A DNA stretch of 64,000 nucleotides, taken from positions 48,242-112,241 of IMG/VR virus record IMGVR_UViG_3300006925_000007; one strand, given 5' to 3'. Of this stretch, positions 19,041-28,499 are shown in pieces. The notes beneath the pieces are model-generated. The model was not told the origin of the DNA. It saw only the letters and a program-made list of their open reading frames with translations, and ran no database searches. Numbering within the stretch: the first letter of the stretch is position 1; every line of letters begins with the position of its first letter. This DNA is from a virus. The position numbers were made by a program, and so were the translations under genes.

Positions 19041-19924
19041 TACGCAGATTTACCTTTTTTCTCAGCGCCATGGCCTTTAGTCTCCGGTGATAGTTTAGCA
19101 CCATCTCCTGGATGAGCTACGCCCATATCTTTTGCTGATTTGTCTGATAAACCTTTGTCAGATCCTTTGCTGTCTTTTGTCATGTCAACTGCTTTGCCGC
19201 CCATGTCATTTTTACCTGCAACTGGTGATGCTTTACCATCATCGCCTGCTGGCATGTCTACTGGGTGCATTGCGCCGTCTTTACCGACTTTCTTTAGATC
19301 AGCTGCTTCTTCAAGTTCTTCTGCATCATCGTCTGATTCTGCTTCTTCAGTAACTTCGTCCGCTTCTTCTTCTTTTGCCTCTACAAACGCTTCTTCCATT
19401 TCTGGTTCCATGTCCATTTCTGGTTCCATGTCCATTTCTGGTTCCATGTCGCCTTCAACTTCGTCGTCGCCCATAATTTTGGCAAATTCTGCTTTAAGAT
19501 CAGATAGTGCGTCTTCCACACTAACTAATTTGTCTTCGATGTCACCATGCTCTTCGTCATGTGCGTCTATATCGCCGTCCATGTCTATGTCTGCTGGTGT
19601 TTCTTCATCTCCGCCTAACTCTTCTGCTGCTTCCAAGTCGTCCATTTCTGGCTCCTCATCTTCACCAAAAGCCTCTTCGGCCTCAATTTCTGCTTCATCT
19701 GATTCGATGTCATCTAGGAAATCATCAGCTTCTTCATTGCCGATAGCTTCTTCAATTTCTTCTTCTGCTACGCCATCTTCAACGATTTCATCTGCTTCGA
19801 CGATATCATTCCAGATTTCACGTGCTTTTTCAACGAAAGCCTCATGTAATAGATCTGAAGCTGATGCTTCGTCTCCGTTCACTAAGCTCTCGATTATCTT
19901 TGTATAACGATCTCGAGTACTCAT
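19040..19924 (-). CDS. Highly acidic prohead core protein (gp67/gp68 position)
   Basis: 294 aa from the ATG at 19924 (MSTRDRYTKIIESL), preceded by AAAGGAG. An in-frame extension upstream lacks a ribosome site and runs through this one, so I reject it. The first about 55 residues are helical (NGDEASASDLLHEAFVEKAR). The rest is dominated by Glu/Asp, including three MEPEMD copies, and ends in a Lys/Gly/Asp-rich tail. Lying between the portal and the gp21 protease, it occupies the place of the T4 core proteins gp67/gp68, which join the prohead scaffold. Acidic low-complexity sequence fits a core protein destined for proteolysis. Homology to one specific T4 gene cannot be claimed by eye. Confidence 0.7.
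   Translation of the reverse strand: MSTRDRYTKIIESLVNGDEASASDLLHEAFVEKAREIWNDIVEADEIVEDGVAEEEIEEAIGNEEADDFLDDIESDEAEIEAEEAFGEDEEPEMDDLEAAEELGGDEETPADIDMDGDIDAHDEEHGDIEDKLVSVEDALSDLKAEFAKIMGDDEVEGDMEPEMDMEPEMDMEPEMEEAFVEAKEEEADEVTEEAESDDDAEELEEAADLKKVGKDGAMHPVDMPAGDDGKASPVAGKNDMGGKAVDMTKDSKGSDKGLSDKSAKDMGVAHPGDGAKLSPETKGHGAEKKGKSA
19395..19448. repeat. Three tandem 18-bp repeats in the acidic core gene
   Basis: The unit tccatttctggttccatg occurs three times head to tail and encodes repeated MEPEMD on the minus strand. Likely a slippage-expanded coding repeat whose copy number could vary between relatives. Confidence 0.9.
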
Positions 19925-20002
19925 TGTTTTGTTCTCCTTTAACAAGTCAGGTTGTAACATATATATTTAAGAAGTCTTGGTGTAGACCAACATATAATAC
20001 AT

Positions 20003-20025
20003 AAAAAACCGCACTTTTGATGCGG
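20003..20025 (-). terminator. Rho-independent terminator after the portal unit
   Basis: On the minus strand CCGCA and TGCGG flank a 7-base loop and are followed by T6. It lies about 30 bases past the stop of the 66-aa gene and separates the portal unit from the acidic core, gp21, gp22, gp23 unit. Confidence 0.85.
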
Positions 20026-20053
20026 CCCGTATTATATTTACCATTTTAGGCGA

Positions 20054-20254
20054 TTATTCGCCGTCGTTACCTGCAGATCCGTAGATATCTTTATAACTTT
20101 CTACACGTTCTGCATGTTCTGCCTTTGCAAGCTCTTTCATGTTACGTAGCTTATGCAAATGACGTAATGTTAACTTAGGACGTCTAGTATCATCTAGATC
20201 CCATTTGTTATAGTTATCATCTTCGGCGTTTTGCGCCATGTCACTAAATCTCAT
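20054..20254 (-). CDS. Small conserved head protein, 66 aa
   Basis: MRFSDMAQNAEDDNYNKWDL, then DDTRRPKLTLRHLHKLRNMKE: a short charged protein with a basic helical centre. The ATG lies inside the portal gene's last codons (11-base overlap), and AGGAGAT five bases before it decides this start over the internal Met6. Small proteins occupy the same place after the portal gene in other T4-like phages; T4 gp67 (PIP) is one. Its role in the head core is inferred only from position. Confidence 0.65.
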   Translation of the reverse strand: MRFSDMAQNAEDDNYNKWDLDDTRRPKLTLRHLHKLRNMKELAKAEHAERVESYKDIYGSAGNDGE

Positions 20255-21908
20255 CTGTATCTCCTTCTAATCCTGCATCATTTCCTAGTGGAGATGTGTC
20301 AGCACCGGCATCAAAGTCGCCTTCTCCTTCTTCGTTTTCGGCGTCTACATCTGTTGGTTCAAATGTGTCTAGGTCTGTGTTTCTAATACCCATACCACCT
20401 AAATCTGTCTGTGAATCATTAGTAAACGAGTTTTGAGAATTTTCTTCTTTCCACATACGCTCGTTATTAATAAGTTCATCTTCAGTTAATCCAAGATACT
20501 TACTTAATATAAATCTCTTAGACATGTATGGTGTTGCTTCAACTTGTGAGAATAGACTTGCACGTGCTGTGTCAAGTTCTAGCTCTCTGTATTGACTAAA
20601 GCTCTGTGGTTCAATAAAGTTTAATTCAAATAAACTACTCGAAACTTCAATACCTCTGTTCTTTAAGAACATTTTAAACTCTTTGTCCAATGGTGGAAGT
20701 ATTGTGTCTTGTAATCTTTCACAGTATTTGCTGAACCTAAATTCTTGTATCATTGCTGTGCCAACTCGTCCGTCAGTATATGATGCTGATCCGTCCTCAG
20801 CTCCTGTTGGTAAGTAACTACTTGGTATACGTAGTCCACGCATTAGTTTGTTATTGAAATATTTTAGGTCATCAATTTCGCCTAGGTTTTCACCACCTGG
20901 TAAAACTTCAACTTTAGATCCACGTCCTTCTGCCGTTTGGGCAAAAAAGTAATCTTCCATGATTGACAGCGGGTTATACGCTGCATCCATAACCTTTGTT
21001 CCACCACCACTCATATTTGGAATACGTGTTTGGTGAACTTCGTTCTTTGTTCGCTCAACAAAACTCATAGCTTTATGCGGTGGTAAGTTACCAACGTCTA
21101 CATAAAATACTCTACGTTCTGGAGCTCTTTGAACACGATAGATAATAATACTATCTTCTAATAATTCTTTTTGTTTGTATACTTTAAATACACTATCAAG
21201 GATACTGTTACCAAATGGCCATGCATTTGTTAATCCATCACTTAATGCGATATGTAATACGTTTGCTGAATCAACAGCATACTCGGTTGTTCCGCCACCC
21301 GGTGCACCTGTTTGTATAACGCCTGCGTTGGATTTGTTGCTTGTTAATACTGTAGAACTTTGTGATACATCAGATGTTTGTTTTGTATCTACTACAACCA
21401 TATCATGTAAGTTAAGACTGATATTTTTAATTAGATACTGCTCAATGTCTTTGCCTGTGCTTTCGTTAATAATAGCCTTGGAAACATCTTGCACATTAAC
21501 CCAAAATAATTTATAGTTTTCTGGATCTCTAATAAAAAACTGATCGCCATATTTAATAGTTGCTCTGAATAATCCATGTATTCTTCTATCAAAGTCATTT
21601 ATGTTGACCCATTGTCTAAGTGCTGTTTCTAATGCATTTACTTCAGATTCTGTTGCTTCTTCTTTATAATGAACTTTAAATGGTAACTTTGTATCTGGGT
21701 CTGATTGTGTGGCAAATTCAGCAATAGTATCTAGGGCTGAGTTAATTTCACTGTCTTGATCCATAATATCGTATTGAGTATAACGTTCAACACGATTTGG
21801 TTGTCCGCTATATACTTCAGGAAGCCAACTGGCCCATCTGTTTGTTTTTTGTCCAAATGATCCACTACCTGATGGATCGTATTTTGTAAAGTGTTTTTTC
21901 CAGCTCAT
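20244..21908 (-). CDS. gp20: Portal vertex protein gp20
   Basis: 554 aa, close to T4 gp20 (524 aa). Recognisable T4 portal stretches are TQYDIMDQDSEINSALDTIA, DQFFIRDPENYKLFWVNV, YRVQRAPERRVFYVDVGNLP, KAMSFVERTKNEVHQTRI and LRGLRIPSSYLP in slightly varied form. The protein forms the dodecameric ring through which DNA is packaged and to which the neck attaches. The last about 60 residues are acidic and likely flexible. A late-type promoter motif lies 25 bases upstream. The gene starts the head block on this strand. Confidence 0.95.
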   Translation of the reverse strand: MSWKKHFTKYDPSGSGSFGQKTNRWASWLPEVYSGQPNRVERYTQYDIMDQDSEINSALDTIAEFATQSDPDTKLPFKVHYKEEATESEVNALETALRQWVNINDFDRRIHGLFRATIKYGDQFFIRDPENYKLFWVNVQDVSKAIINESTGKDIEQYLIKNISLNLHDMVVVDTKQTSDVSQSSTVLTSNKSNAGVIQTGAPGGGTTEYAVDSANVLHIALSDGLTNAWPFGNSILDSVFKVYKQKELLEDSIIIYRVQRAPERRVFYVDVGNLPPHKAMSFVERTKNEVHQTRIPNMSGGGTKVMDAAYNPLSIMEDYFFAQTAEGRGSKVEVLPGGENLGEIDDLKYFNNKLMRGLRIPSSYLPTGAEDGSASYTDGRVGTAMIQEFRFSKYCERLQDTILPPLDKEFKMFLKNRGIEVSSSLFELNFIEPQSFSQYRELELDTARASLFSQVEATPYMSKRFILSKYLGLTEDELINNERMWKEENSQNSFTNDSQTDLGGMGIRNTDLDTFEPTDVDAENEEGEGDFDAGADTSPLGNDAGLEGDTDEI

Positions 21909-21933
21909 ATGTTAGGTTACCTTTATTATAAGT

Positions 21934-21942
21934 GTATTTATC
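21934..21942 (-). promoter_or_regulatory. Late-type promoter motif GATAAATAC before gp20
   Basis: GATAAATAC on the minus strand, overlapping the stop of the upstream tape-measure-like gene and 25 bases before the portal ATG. Confidence 0.6.
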
Positions 21943-24652
21943 TCGAGTTCATCATATCGATGTCAATATCTAAATTATATTTTTTATTGAGTCTCTTAAC
22001 TATTGTTCTAAGTTGAACTAATGCCTCAATGGTATGTCTTTTACTATTGATAATTTCTGTTAATTCTTGACTATTGTTTATTTTACGCGATATATTTGGA
22101 TTTGTCAAGTTATTTTGTATCATTTCTAATATCTTGCTTCGAACTGGTGAATTGCCAGGCATCATTTCCATTGATTTTGCTATTTCTGGCATTAGTGCTT
22201 GCATTATTTCTATATTACTAGAAATTGTTCTGTCTGGTGACTTGCCATGTATCGTTTCCTGATTCATGCTCTTTGTTTCTTTATTACTAAGAATTGTTCC
22301 GTCTGTGTTTGGAACAAATAGCTCTGCTGTGTTTAGTCCTAACTGATCTCCAACAATGTAAGGATTTCCTGCGTCAACTGGTCCACCATGTTTTCTTGTT
22401 TCTGCAGGTTGGATTGTTAAATGTCCACCAGTGTCACCTGATTTAAAATTATTAATAGTTTGACTTTTAGCTTCTTGTGGGACTATTTGTCCGGTTCCTG
22501 CGCCTGTGTCGTTTATTAAGTTATTATTATTAAGTATAGATGCTAATTCTTTAGAATACATTCCGGTATCATCATTAGTTACAATCTGATCACCCTGTAG
22601 TATAAGAATACTAGCACCCATTGAGTTATTAGCCCATGTATCTTTATCTCCTGTTTGCTTTAACGTGCTACCAGTTGTTACTGTCATCTTTGTGTCTGTG
22701 TCTTTATACTTTTCATCAAACTCCTTCATTGCATTTAACATACGTCTACGCATTTCTGGTGCAAGTGAATTTAACTGCATTAATGAATTTTCAACATTTT
22801 CAATTTGTGTTAGTCCTTCAATATCTTCTTCTGTAATGTATCCGACCGATCTATTGGCTTTTTTTGCTTCTTTAACTTTTGCAGTATCGCCTTCCTCATC
22901 TGCAGCTGATTCATATTGAGGACGATATGCTACGCCACCTGTTACTGCAATTGTGGCATCTTGCATGTCAACGCCAATTTTCCCACCAAAGTTGTTTGTC
23001 TCTTGTTCACTTTCAGATAGAGCCGCAAGTGATGTCATTTTATTACTTGTTTTACCAAACAAATCATATACACCATTAAATATAGTAGCCACTGTTTCCA
23101 TGTCCATAGTAAGTGTTTCTTGCACTTCCAAGAAACGCCTAGTCATGTTATTCATTTCCATTGTAACTTTACCTGCTTCCTTTAAATTTTTCTTCATATT
23201 TGCTTTTTCTTTTGCAAATTCTTCTGGGTTTCCTAAATTACCAAATTTACGTTTTAATACAATTGCATTTGCTGCCAATCGTTGTGTTTGTCCAGATATA
23301 GTATCTGCTGCCGCATTAAATGTTGAAAACCTTGTTGTATCTGCAGTGTTAAGAGCATTAAATATAAAGTCACGAACATCATCATTTGATGCTTCACCTG
23401 TTTGCATCATTGCTTCTATACCTTCAACGAAATTAGGATAAACATTTGCCAGTGCGGCCTCAGAACCTTTCATCATTTCCTGCATTCTGCCGCTTAGATC
23501 AAAACTAGTAAAATCACCAGTTTTTGATTTTTCAAATGCTTCTTGTTGGAATGCATCCAATAATACTTGCATATGCTCATCGTCTGGTGCTAATAATCCT
23601 ACATTCTTAGTTATAGCTTTAAGAGTATCTGCCTTATTTGATAAGCCTAGATCTTCCAATGACATTGCTGCCGCTTCGCCAAATTCATCAAAGGCGCCAA
23701 GTTGCCTACGCATTGCTTCGTTTCTAGTTAATGATGTTAAACTGGCAACTGTGCCTGCTTCTATTTGTAAGTCAATAAATGACCTATTAACATCTTCAGC
23801 ACTATTATTCAAATCTGAATTTATCATTCCTGTTCTACGTGCATAATGTATAAACTCACCGTATTGTGATTGCATGTCTTTACTAGACAATCCCAAGTCT
23901 CCAAAGTTTCCTGCTGTCTCATCTAACGCTTGATAGAATCTTGTAAATTGTAGAACACCTTCGCTCATTGTTCCGCCTAGTCCTAACATACCTTCGCCAA
24001 AGTTATGAACATTGTCAATTAATGATGTGTATGATACACCTGTTGATAATGTGTTTTTTCGTAATTCGTCAAATGCAGCTGCGCCGCCGTTATATACAAC
24101 ACCTGCATCAATTATTTTTGACTGAGCTCCTGCAAACTGTTCTATCTTAGCTGCATTCCAACCTGCATATGCTAACATGGCATCAACTGCTATATTACCT
24201 GCTGTTCCTAGTGCGTTTGACCATAAACTACCTGATTTCATAAGACCGTCAAACAGTTTTAATCCACCCGATGAATCTTTTGCTCCTTTGACTAGAGAGC
24301 CGCCTGCACTTACAATTGCACTAAGTGGTTTTTCTGTATTACCAAAGAAAGTAGCAGTTTTCATTAGACCTTCTGAATTTTTAACTAATAAGGTGGAGAA
24401 TCTTTCAGATTTCTTTTCTTGTTGTTGATCTTGCACATTATCTTTTTGTGTTGCTGTTAGCAATCCGGAAATTTCTTTTTGAAGATCATTTACATTACCG
24501 CCTACCTTAGACATCATCTTATTAAGATCTTTAGATGTTTTATTTTCTGCAGACATATACGAAACAACTCTATTCATTGTTTCTTCGCTTGCCCACTGTG
24601 GCACTTGAACTTCCATTCCACCCAAGTTTAATGTTACCATTCTGTCTGCCAT
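21938..24652 (-). CDS. Tape-measure-like tail protein 1, 904 aa
   Basis: The N-terminus MVTLNLGGMEVQVPQWAS, then EETMNRVVSYM parallels the start of the neighbouring 973-aa gene (YPWAGEETAEQLAGL). A long helical body follows, with a hydrophobic Gly/Ala region at about 110-180 that could insert into membrane. Near residue 755 it carries KHGGPVDAGNPYIVGDQLGL, then NTAELFVPN, closely resembling the GGPV..G.PYIVGE.GPELFVP motif near the C-terminus of many phage tape-measure proteins. Tape-measure proteins set tail length and exit with the DNA. Its location next to the portal rather than after a gp27/gp28 block differs from T4, where gp29 has this role. The start follows GGAGAA at a two-base gap from the upstream gene. 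Confidence 0.65.
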   Translation of the reverse strand: MADRMVTLNLGGMEVQVPQWASEETMNRVVSYMSAENKTSKDLNKMMSKVGGNVNDLQKEISGLLTATQKDNVQDQQQEKKSERFSTLLVKNSEGLMKTATFFGNTEKPLSAIVSAGGSLVKGAKDSSGGLKLFDGLMKSGSLWSNALGTAGNIAVDAMLAYAGWNAAKIEQFAGAQSKIIDAGVVYNGGAAAFDELRKNTLSTGVSYTSLIDNVHNFGEGMLGLGGTMSEGVLQFTRFYQALDETAGNFGDLGLSSKDMQSQYGEFIHYARRTGMINSDLNNSAEDVNRSFIDLQIEAGTVASLTSLTRNEAMRRQLGAFDEFGEAAAMSLEDLGLSNKADTLKAITKNVGLLAPDDEHMQVLLDAFQQEAFEKSKTGDFTSFDLSGRMQEMMKGSEAALANVYPNFVEGIEAMMQTGEASNDDVRDFIFNALNTADTTRFSTFNAAADTISGQTQRLAANAIVLKRKFGNLGNPEEFAKEKANMKKNLKEAGKVTMEMNNMTRRFLEVQETLTMDMETVATIFNGVYDLFGKTSNKMTSLAALSESEQETNNFGGKIGVDMQDATIAVTGGVAYRPQYESAADEEGDTAKVKEAKKANRSVGYITEEDIEGLTQIENVENSLMQLNSLAPEMRRRMLNAMKEFDEKYKDTDTKMTVTTGSTLKQTGDKDTWANNSMGASILILQGDQIVTNDDTGMYSKELASILNNNNLINDTGAGTGQIVPQEAKSQTINNFKSGDTGGHLTIQPAETRKHGGPVDAGNPYIVGDQLGLNTAELFVPNTDGTILSNKETKSMNQETIHGKSPDRTISSNIEIMQALMPEIAKSMEMMPGNSPVRSKILEMIQNNLTNPNISRKINNSQELTEIINSKRHTIEALVQLRTIVKRLNKKYNLDIDIDMMNSR

Positions 24653-24653
24653 T

Positions 24654-27575
24654 TTATTGTTCTCCGCTCATTTCTATTTTTAACTTTCGCATTTCATCTG
24701 CCAGTTGTGCTTCTAGTGTTGCCAATTCAGTTTCTTGGCCTTCTGTTAAAGGAATGTCGCCTTCTACTATTTTTAGTATATCTATAATTTGCGTTTGTAA
24801 TGCTTGTATTTCTGGTGTTACTTGTTTTGCTTCAGTTATCTGCCCTGTATTCATTGCATTTAAAAATTGATTTGCATAATCTGTTCTCTGGTTTAAATCA
24901 GCAGTGCGTCCAGAACTTGTTGCTGTTTTTCCATACACAACTCTATACACGGTATCCATATTTCCTAAATCTGACTTGTATTCTTGCCACCAAGGCAAAT
25001 TAAAATAGGCAGCACTTGCTGCCGCTGAAATATTTGGGTCTAACATCAAGTCTGGATTACCTACTAAATCTTGACCAATCATTTCTCCAACAAGTTTATA
25101 ATTTTCTTTACCTGTTAATTGTATAAAGCCTCGTCCTCTATACTTATAACCTTCACCTTCGTTGCCCATGTCACCACCATATACATAATCAAAAAATGCC
25201 TTAGGATCTTTTTTCAATTTGTCTAGTTGATCATCATTTAAACCTTTAACACGATTGCCCAGTGCTGCTCTAATTCTAATATTAGATGTTTTTGCATATG
25301 ATTGTTCTTCTATCACTCTAAATGCTGATTCGCCTTGTATCATTCCTAATATATTTGCTTGTGCGACAGGGTCAGTAATTCCTTGTTCTTTTAATTGTGC
25401 TATAACTATACCTTGTAAGGAAGACCCTTGCTCATACTCGGATAGTCTATTTCTTCTTATTTTTCCCTTGTCTCCAATATATGATCCCAATTGGTCTTGA
25501 TACGATGCTAAATGCCCAATTCTTTCTTTAAGCATATCTCGTTGATCTATTAATGGTTGTGCAATAGCTTCGGCCTCTGTAAGTTTTTTCTGTGCGTTAA
25601 CTAACTCTAACTGAAGCCCAGAAATATCTTCACCTTTAGTTGATGCTGTTTTAATCTTAGCTTCAATATTGGCTACTTCGTCAACAAGTGTTTTATATCC
25701 TGTTTTCTTTATATCGCTACTTACAATATACATTTCATCTTGTGTAGTTTTTATAAGTGTTCTAATACTGATCATTTCTTTATATGCAGCTTCTTTATTC
25801 GCTTTGTCTACAATGGCGTTACTTTCATCATCATACCCCGGAACTGTGTTTGTTTTAATCGGTGCTGATCCGCCAACAGAATAATTATGATCTATATAGA
25901 ACCGCTCGCCTGGACCAATATGTTTTTTGTCTTTTTCCAATGCTAGTTCCATACTAGTTTCTGCCGTGCGATCTAATCCAAATATATCTCTCCAGAAGTC
26001 AGCAAATGTTCCTACTGAACTTTCCAACACTCCCATCACTGTTCCCATTGTTTCAAATCCTGGAGTAAAGGTATGTTGAGCTTTTAAGAATGCTTTACTT
26101 AGTCCACCAAGAATTTCAATTGAATCGTCTGCTCCATCAATTGCCTCGCTTGCTGATTCCATCTTTGCTCTCATTTCTGCTTCGGTGCCTGAGAAATATT
26201 CTTCTGGCAATAGATTCATGCTTGCTATTAATCTATTGACTTCGATACTTGTGGGATCTATACCTGATAGAGTAGGAGAGTTTTTTATAAGTAATAGTAT
26301 TTCTCTAAATTTTGCAGCATTTTCTTCTGGTCCATTAATTTTTCCTTGTGCACCAGTAGATAAAAAGTCCATCATGCCTTCAAAGACTCCTGGATCAAGT
26401 CGTTGTAGCATTGCTGCAAGTTGTTCATTTTGTATATTATTAATCGCTGAAGTATCATACTGAATGTCTGAAACTGTGCCAGTGAATGTATCTGTTAACA
26501 TTTTTGTAATCGTTTCGCCTAGTGTTGCATTGCCTAGCATAGCAAGCCAGTCTGCTGATTCTTGAACCTTCTTTGCTGCTCCCTCACCATATGTTTTATT
26601 TAAATATGCAGAATTTTGATGCATCGCTAATTGAAAGTCTGCATCTTCTCTTAGCATTTTTCTTGATTCTAATAAAGCACTACGTTGCACACCCAATGTA
26701 TCAGCTAGATATATTCCCATAGAGTTTGCTGCTTCAAAACTGTCTATAACTCGTGTTTGATCAGCGTCATTAAGTTCATTAATTTGATTAAGTTTATACA
26801 ACTGTTCTGATTCTTCTGCTAGTAAGCCTGATAACACTTTTGGACTATATCCAAAATTTTTAACTCTTTTTATTTTCTTATCATCGGTTAAAAAATTACT
26901 CATCAATCCTTGTCCTGATACTAAATTGTTCTGTCCTATATTAACTAAAAATTCTGATGTATTCTGAACCATTGCTGCATAATCTGTTAATGACATACCG
27001 GCTGCAACAGCATTACCACGCATGTGTGTATAATCTGATGTATTACCTAATACCATTCCCATATCAATCATTGTTCGTAGATCTTTTTCTTGCGTTGTTA
27101 TTATTTTGGCAAAGGCTGCGCCGACACCTGTTAATGCAACTGCACCGCCTGTTGCCCAAGAAAATCCACTTGCTACTTTACCTATTTTACCACCTGCTGA
27201 TGCTAAAGAGCTTGCTGCATGATCCATTGCTTCAGCACCTGCACCAGCAAGTTCGATCATTGATTCGAGTCCAGATTGTGAACTGCCGGATAATGATGCT
27301 CTGCCCAGCCTTCGTATGTTTTTGTCTGCCTGTTGCAACTTCTCCCTGCCGTCTATTACCGACTGATCAAGCTGGTTTGCTGTTTCTTTAATATTATTAA
27401 GCAATGCTTTAGCATCAGAAGCCGAGTTCAATCTAACAATAGCAGTAGCCAAAGCCGTAGTTTTTATACTGTTTGACCTTGTTAAACCGGCTAACTGTTC
27501 TGCGGTTTCTTCACCTGCCCACGGATATTGTGAGTAGACTGCTTTCATTGTATATTGTAATTCGTTCTGATCCAT
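24654..27575 (-). CDS. Tape-measure-like tail protein 2 with GH19 muramidase domain
   Basis: 973 aa. Residues 1-100 contain YPWAGEETAEQLAGLTRSNS, similar to the N-terminus of the adjacent 904-aa protein. A Gly/Ala-rich hydrophobic stretch (about 130-165) and a long helical body follow. Residues about 715-900 are a glycoside hydrolase family 19 domain: NILGMIQGESAF carries the candidate catalytic glutamate, and YRGRGFIQLTGKENY is the family hallmark; NISAAASAAYFNLPWW follows. Phage GH19 enzymes cut peptidoglycan. A tail-borne copy would open the cell wall during DNA entry, which could make up for the lysozyme-less gp5 in this genome. It is the first gene of the minus unit behind a late-type motif shared with the divergent gp26-like gene. 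Confidence 0.75.
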   Translation of the reverse strand: MDQNELQYTMKAVYSQYPWAGEETAEQLAGLTRSNSIKTTALATAIVRLNSASDAKALLNNIKETANQLDQSVIDGREKLQQADKNIRRLGRASLSGSSQSGLESMIELAGAGAEAMDHAASSLASAGGKIGKVASGFSWATGGAVALTGVGAAFAKIITTQEKDLRTMIDMGMVLGNTSDYTHMRGNAVAAGMSLTDYAAMVQNTSEFLVNIGQNNLVSGQGLMSNFLTDDKKIKRVKNFGYSPKVLSGLLAEESEQLYKLNQINELNDADQTRVIDSFEAANSMGIYLADTLGVQRSALLESRKMLREDADFQLAMHQNSAYLNKTYGEGAAKKVQESADWLAMLGNATLGETITKMLTDTFTGTVSDIQYDTSAINNIQNEQLAAMLQRLDPGVFEGMMDFLSTGAQGKINGPEENAAKFREILLLIKNSPTLSGIDPTSIEVNRLIASMNLLPEEYFSGTEAEMRAKMESASEAIDGADDSIEILGGLSKAFLKAQHTFTPGFETMGTVMGVLESSVGTFADFWRDIFGLDRTAETSMELALEKDKKHIGPGERFYIDHNYSVGGSAPIKTNTVPGYDDESNAIVDKANKEAAYKEMISIRTLIKTTQDEMYIVSSDIKKTGYKTLVDEVANIEAKIKTASTKGEDISGLQLELVNAQKKLTEAEAIAQPLIDQRDMLKERIGHLASYQDQLGSYIGDKGKIRRNRLSEYEQGSSLQGIVIAQLKEQGITDPVAQANILGMIQGESAFRVIEEQSYAKTSNIRIRAALGNRVKGLNDDQLDKLKKDPKAFFDYVYGGDMGNEGEGYKYRGRGFIQLTGKENYKLVGEMIGQDLVGNPDLMLDPNISAAASAAYFNLPWWQEYKSDLGNMDTVYRVVYGKTATSSGRTADLNQRTDYANQFLNAMNTGQITEAKQVTPEIQALQTQIIDILKIVEGDIPLTEGQETELATLEAQLADEMRKLKIEMSGEQ

Positions 27576-27607
27576 TGGTTTCCTTTAATTAACTGGTATT
27601 TTAATTA

Positions 27608-27616
27608 GATAAATAC
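27608..27616 (+). promoter_or_regulatory. Late-type promoter motif GATAAATAC (plus, gp26-like gene)
   Basis: GATAAATAC on the plus strand, 35 bases before the gp26-like ATG, in the 75-bp gap between divergent genes. Confidence 0.6.
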
Positions 27617-27631
27617 ATTTATACTGTAACA

Positions 27632-27640
27632 GTATTTATG
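27632..27640 (-). promoter_or_regulatory. Late-type promoter motif CATAAATAC (minus, tape-measure unit)
   Basis: CATAAATAC on the minus strand, about 57 bases before the 973-aa gene. Together with 27608-27616 it forms a back-to-back late promoter pair, with the small palindrome ACTGTAACAGT between them. Confidence 0.55.
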
Positions 27641-27650
27641 GAGATTAAAT

Positions 27651-28481
27651 ATGACAAACCCATTAATACAGGCTTATAGAAAGCCTGTTTTGTATGTATC
27701 GCTCCCAAGTGGTGGGAAATTTTACGATACAAAGCCAAAACTTAGTGTAGACGGTGAATTAGCCATTTATAGCATGACTGCTAGAGATGAGTTAGTTTCA
27801 AAAACACCAGATGCATTATTTAATGGCGAAGCTACGTTCAGCTTAATTCAAAGCTGTGCGCCTGATATTGGCAATCCAACTGAAATGCCAGTGAACGACC
27901 TTGTTGTTATTTTAATTGCAATACGTATGGCAACTTACGGAGATGCAATTGATGTGGATGTAAAATGTCCAGAATGCGACAATATGAACCAATTGACTGT
28001 GAGCACAAATGCTCTATTAGGTTCAGTTAAAGAAAATGTTGCATTAGATAAGGTTACACTCGATAACAAGTTTGTAATTAAGGTCAAACCTTATAACTTG
28101 CACGATAGAACTAAGTTACAAATACAACGACTTAAACAACAGAAATTAATTCAAAACTTAGCCGATGCAGAACTAAGTGATGAACAACGTCAAAAACAAT
28201 TTGGCGAAACGTTTTTAGAAATTGCAGATTTAACTGTAACTCTTATTGCAAATGCAATTATACAGGTTAAGCCACCAGAAGGCGATACAGTCGAAGATGA
28301 ACATCTTATACTTGAATGGCTGAAAAGTATAACCAAAGAAGATTATGATAAGATCAGAGAAACAGTTGAAGAATTAAGTGAAAGTGGTGTTGATACTAAG
28401 TTTGATGCTGAGTGTATTGAATGTAAACATACATGGAACACTAACATAGATTTGGATATTGCAAATTTTTTCGCGGGTTGA
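27651..28481 (+). CDS. gp26: gp26-like baseplate/tail assembly protein with Cys4 zinc site
   Basis: 276 aa. The N-terminus YRKPVLYVSLPSGGKFYD and the region IYSMTARDELVSKTPDALFN, then GEATFSLIQSCAPDI, are characteristic of the T4 baseplate hub-assembly family (gp26 type) found across T4-like phages. Four cysteines, C106PEC109 and C255IEC258, form a probable zinc ribbon that brackets a helical insertion. The ATG follows GGAGATTAAAT. Before the stop, the mRNA has AAATTTT and TTTTTTC and a stem-loop, so some ribosomes may shift to -1 and make a 355-aa product. It lies immediately divergent to the tape-measure genes. That, with the frameshift, suggests a role like the lambda G/GT tail-assembly chaperones. 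Confidence 0.75.
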   Translation: MTNPLIQAYRKPVLYVSLPSGGKFYDTKPKLSVDGELAIYSMTARDELVSKTPDALFNGEATFSLIQSCAPDIGNPTEMPVNDLVVILIAIRMATYGDAIDVDVKCPECDNMNQLTVSTNALLGSVKENVALDKVTLDNKFVIKVKPYNLHDRTKLQIQRLKQQKLIQNLADAELSDEQRQKQFGETFLEIADLTVTLIANAIIQVKPPEGDTVEDEHLILEWLKSITKEDYDKIRETVEELSESGVDTKFDAECIECKHTWNTNIDLDIANFFAG

Positions 28482-28499
28482 TAGCATCCCGACAACCCG
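28463..28499 (+). promoter_or_regulatory. Programmed -1 ribosomal frameshift signal
   Basis: In the gp26-like frame, A AAT TTT (28463-28469) and T TTT TTC (28466-28472) both fit the X XXY YYZ slippery heptamer rule. A 7-bp perfect stem follows: CGGGTTG (28474-28480) with CAACCCG (28493-28499) around a 12-base loop. The zero-frame stop TGA (28479-28481) lies within the stem. The -1 frame is open from 28445 to 28717. This is the standard layout of a tail-gene frameshift. Confidence 0.75.

Noticed and set aside
19132-19907. 255-codon plus-strand frame opposite the acidic core gene
   Set aside because: Ser-rich mirror of Glu/Asp codons, no ribosome site, and it would contradict the conserved head operon.
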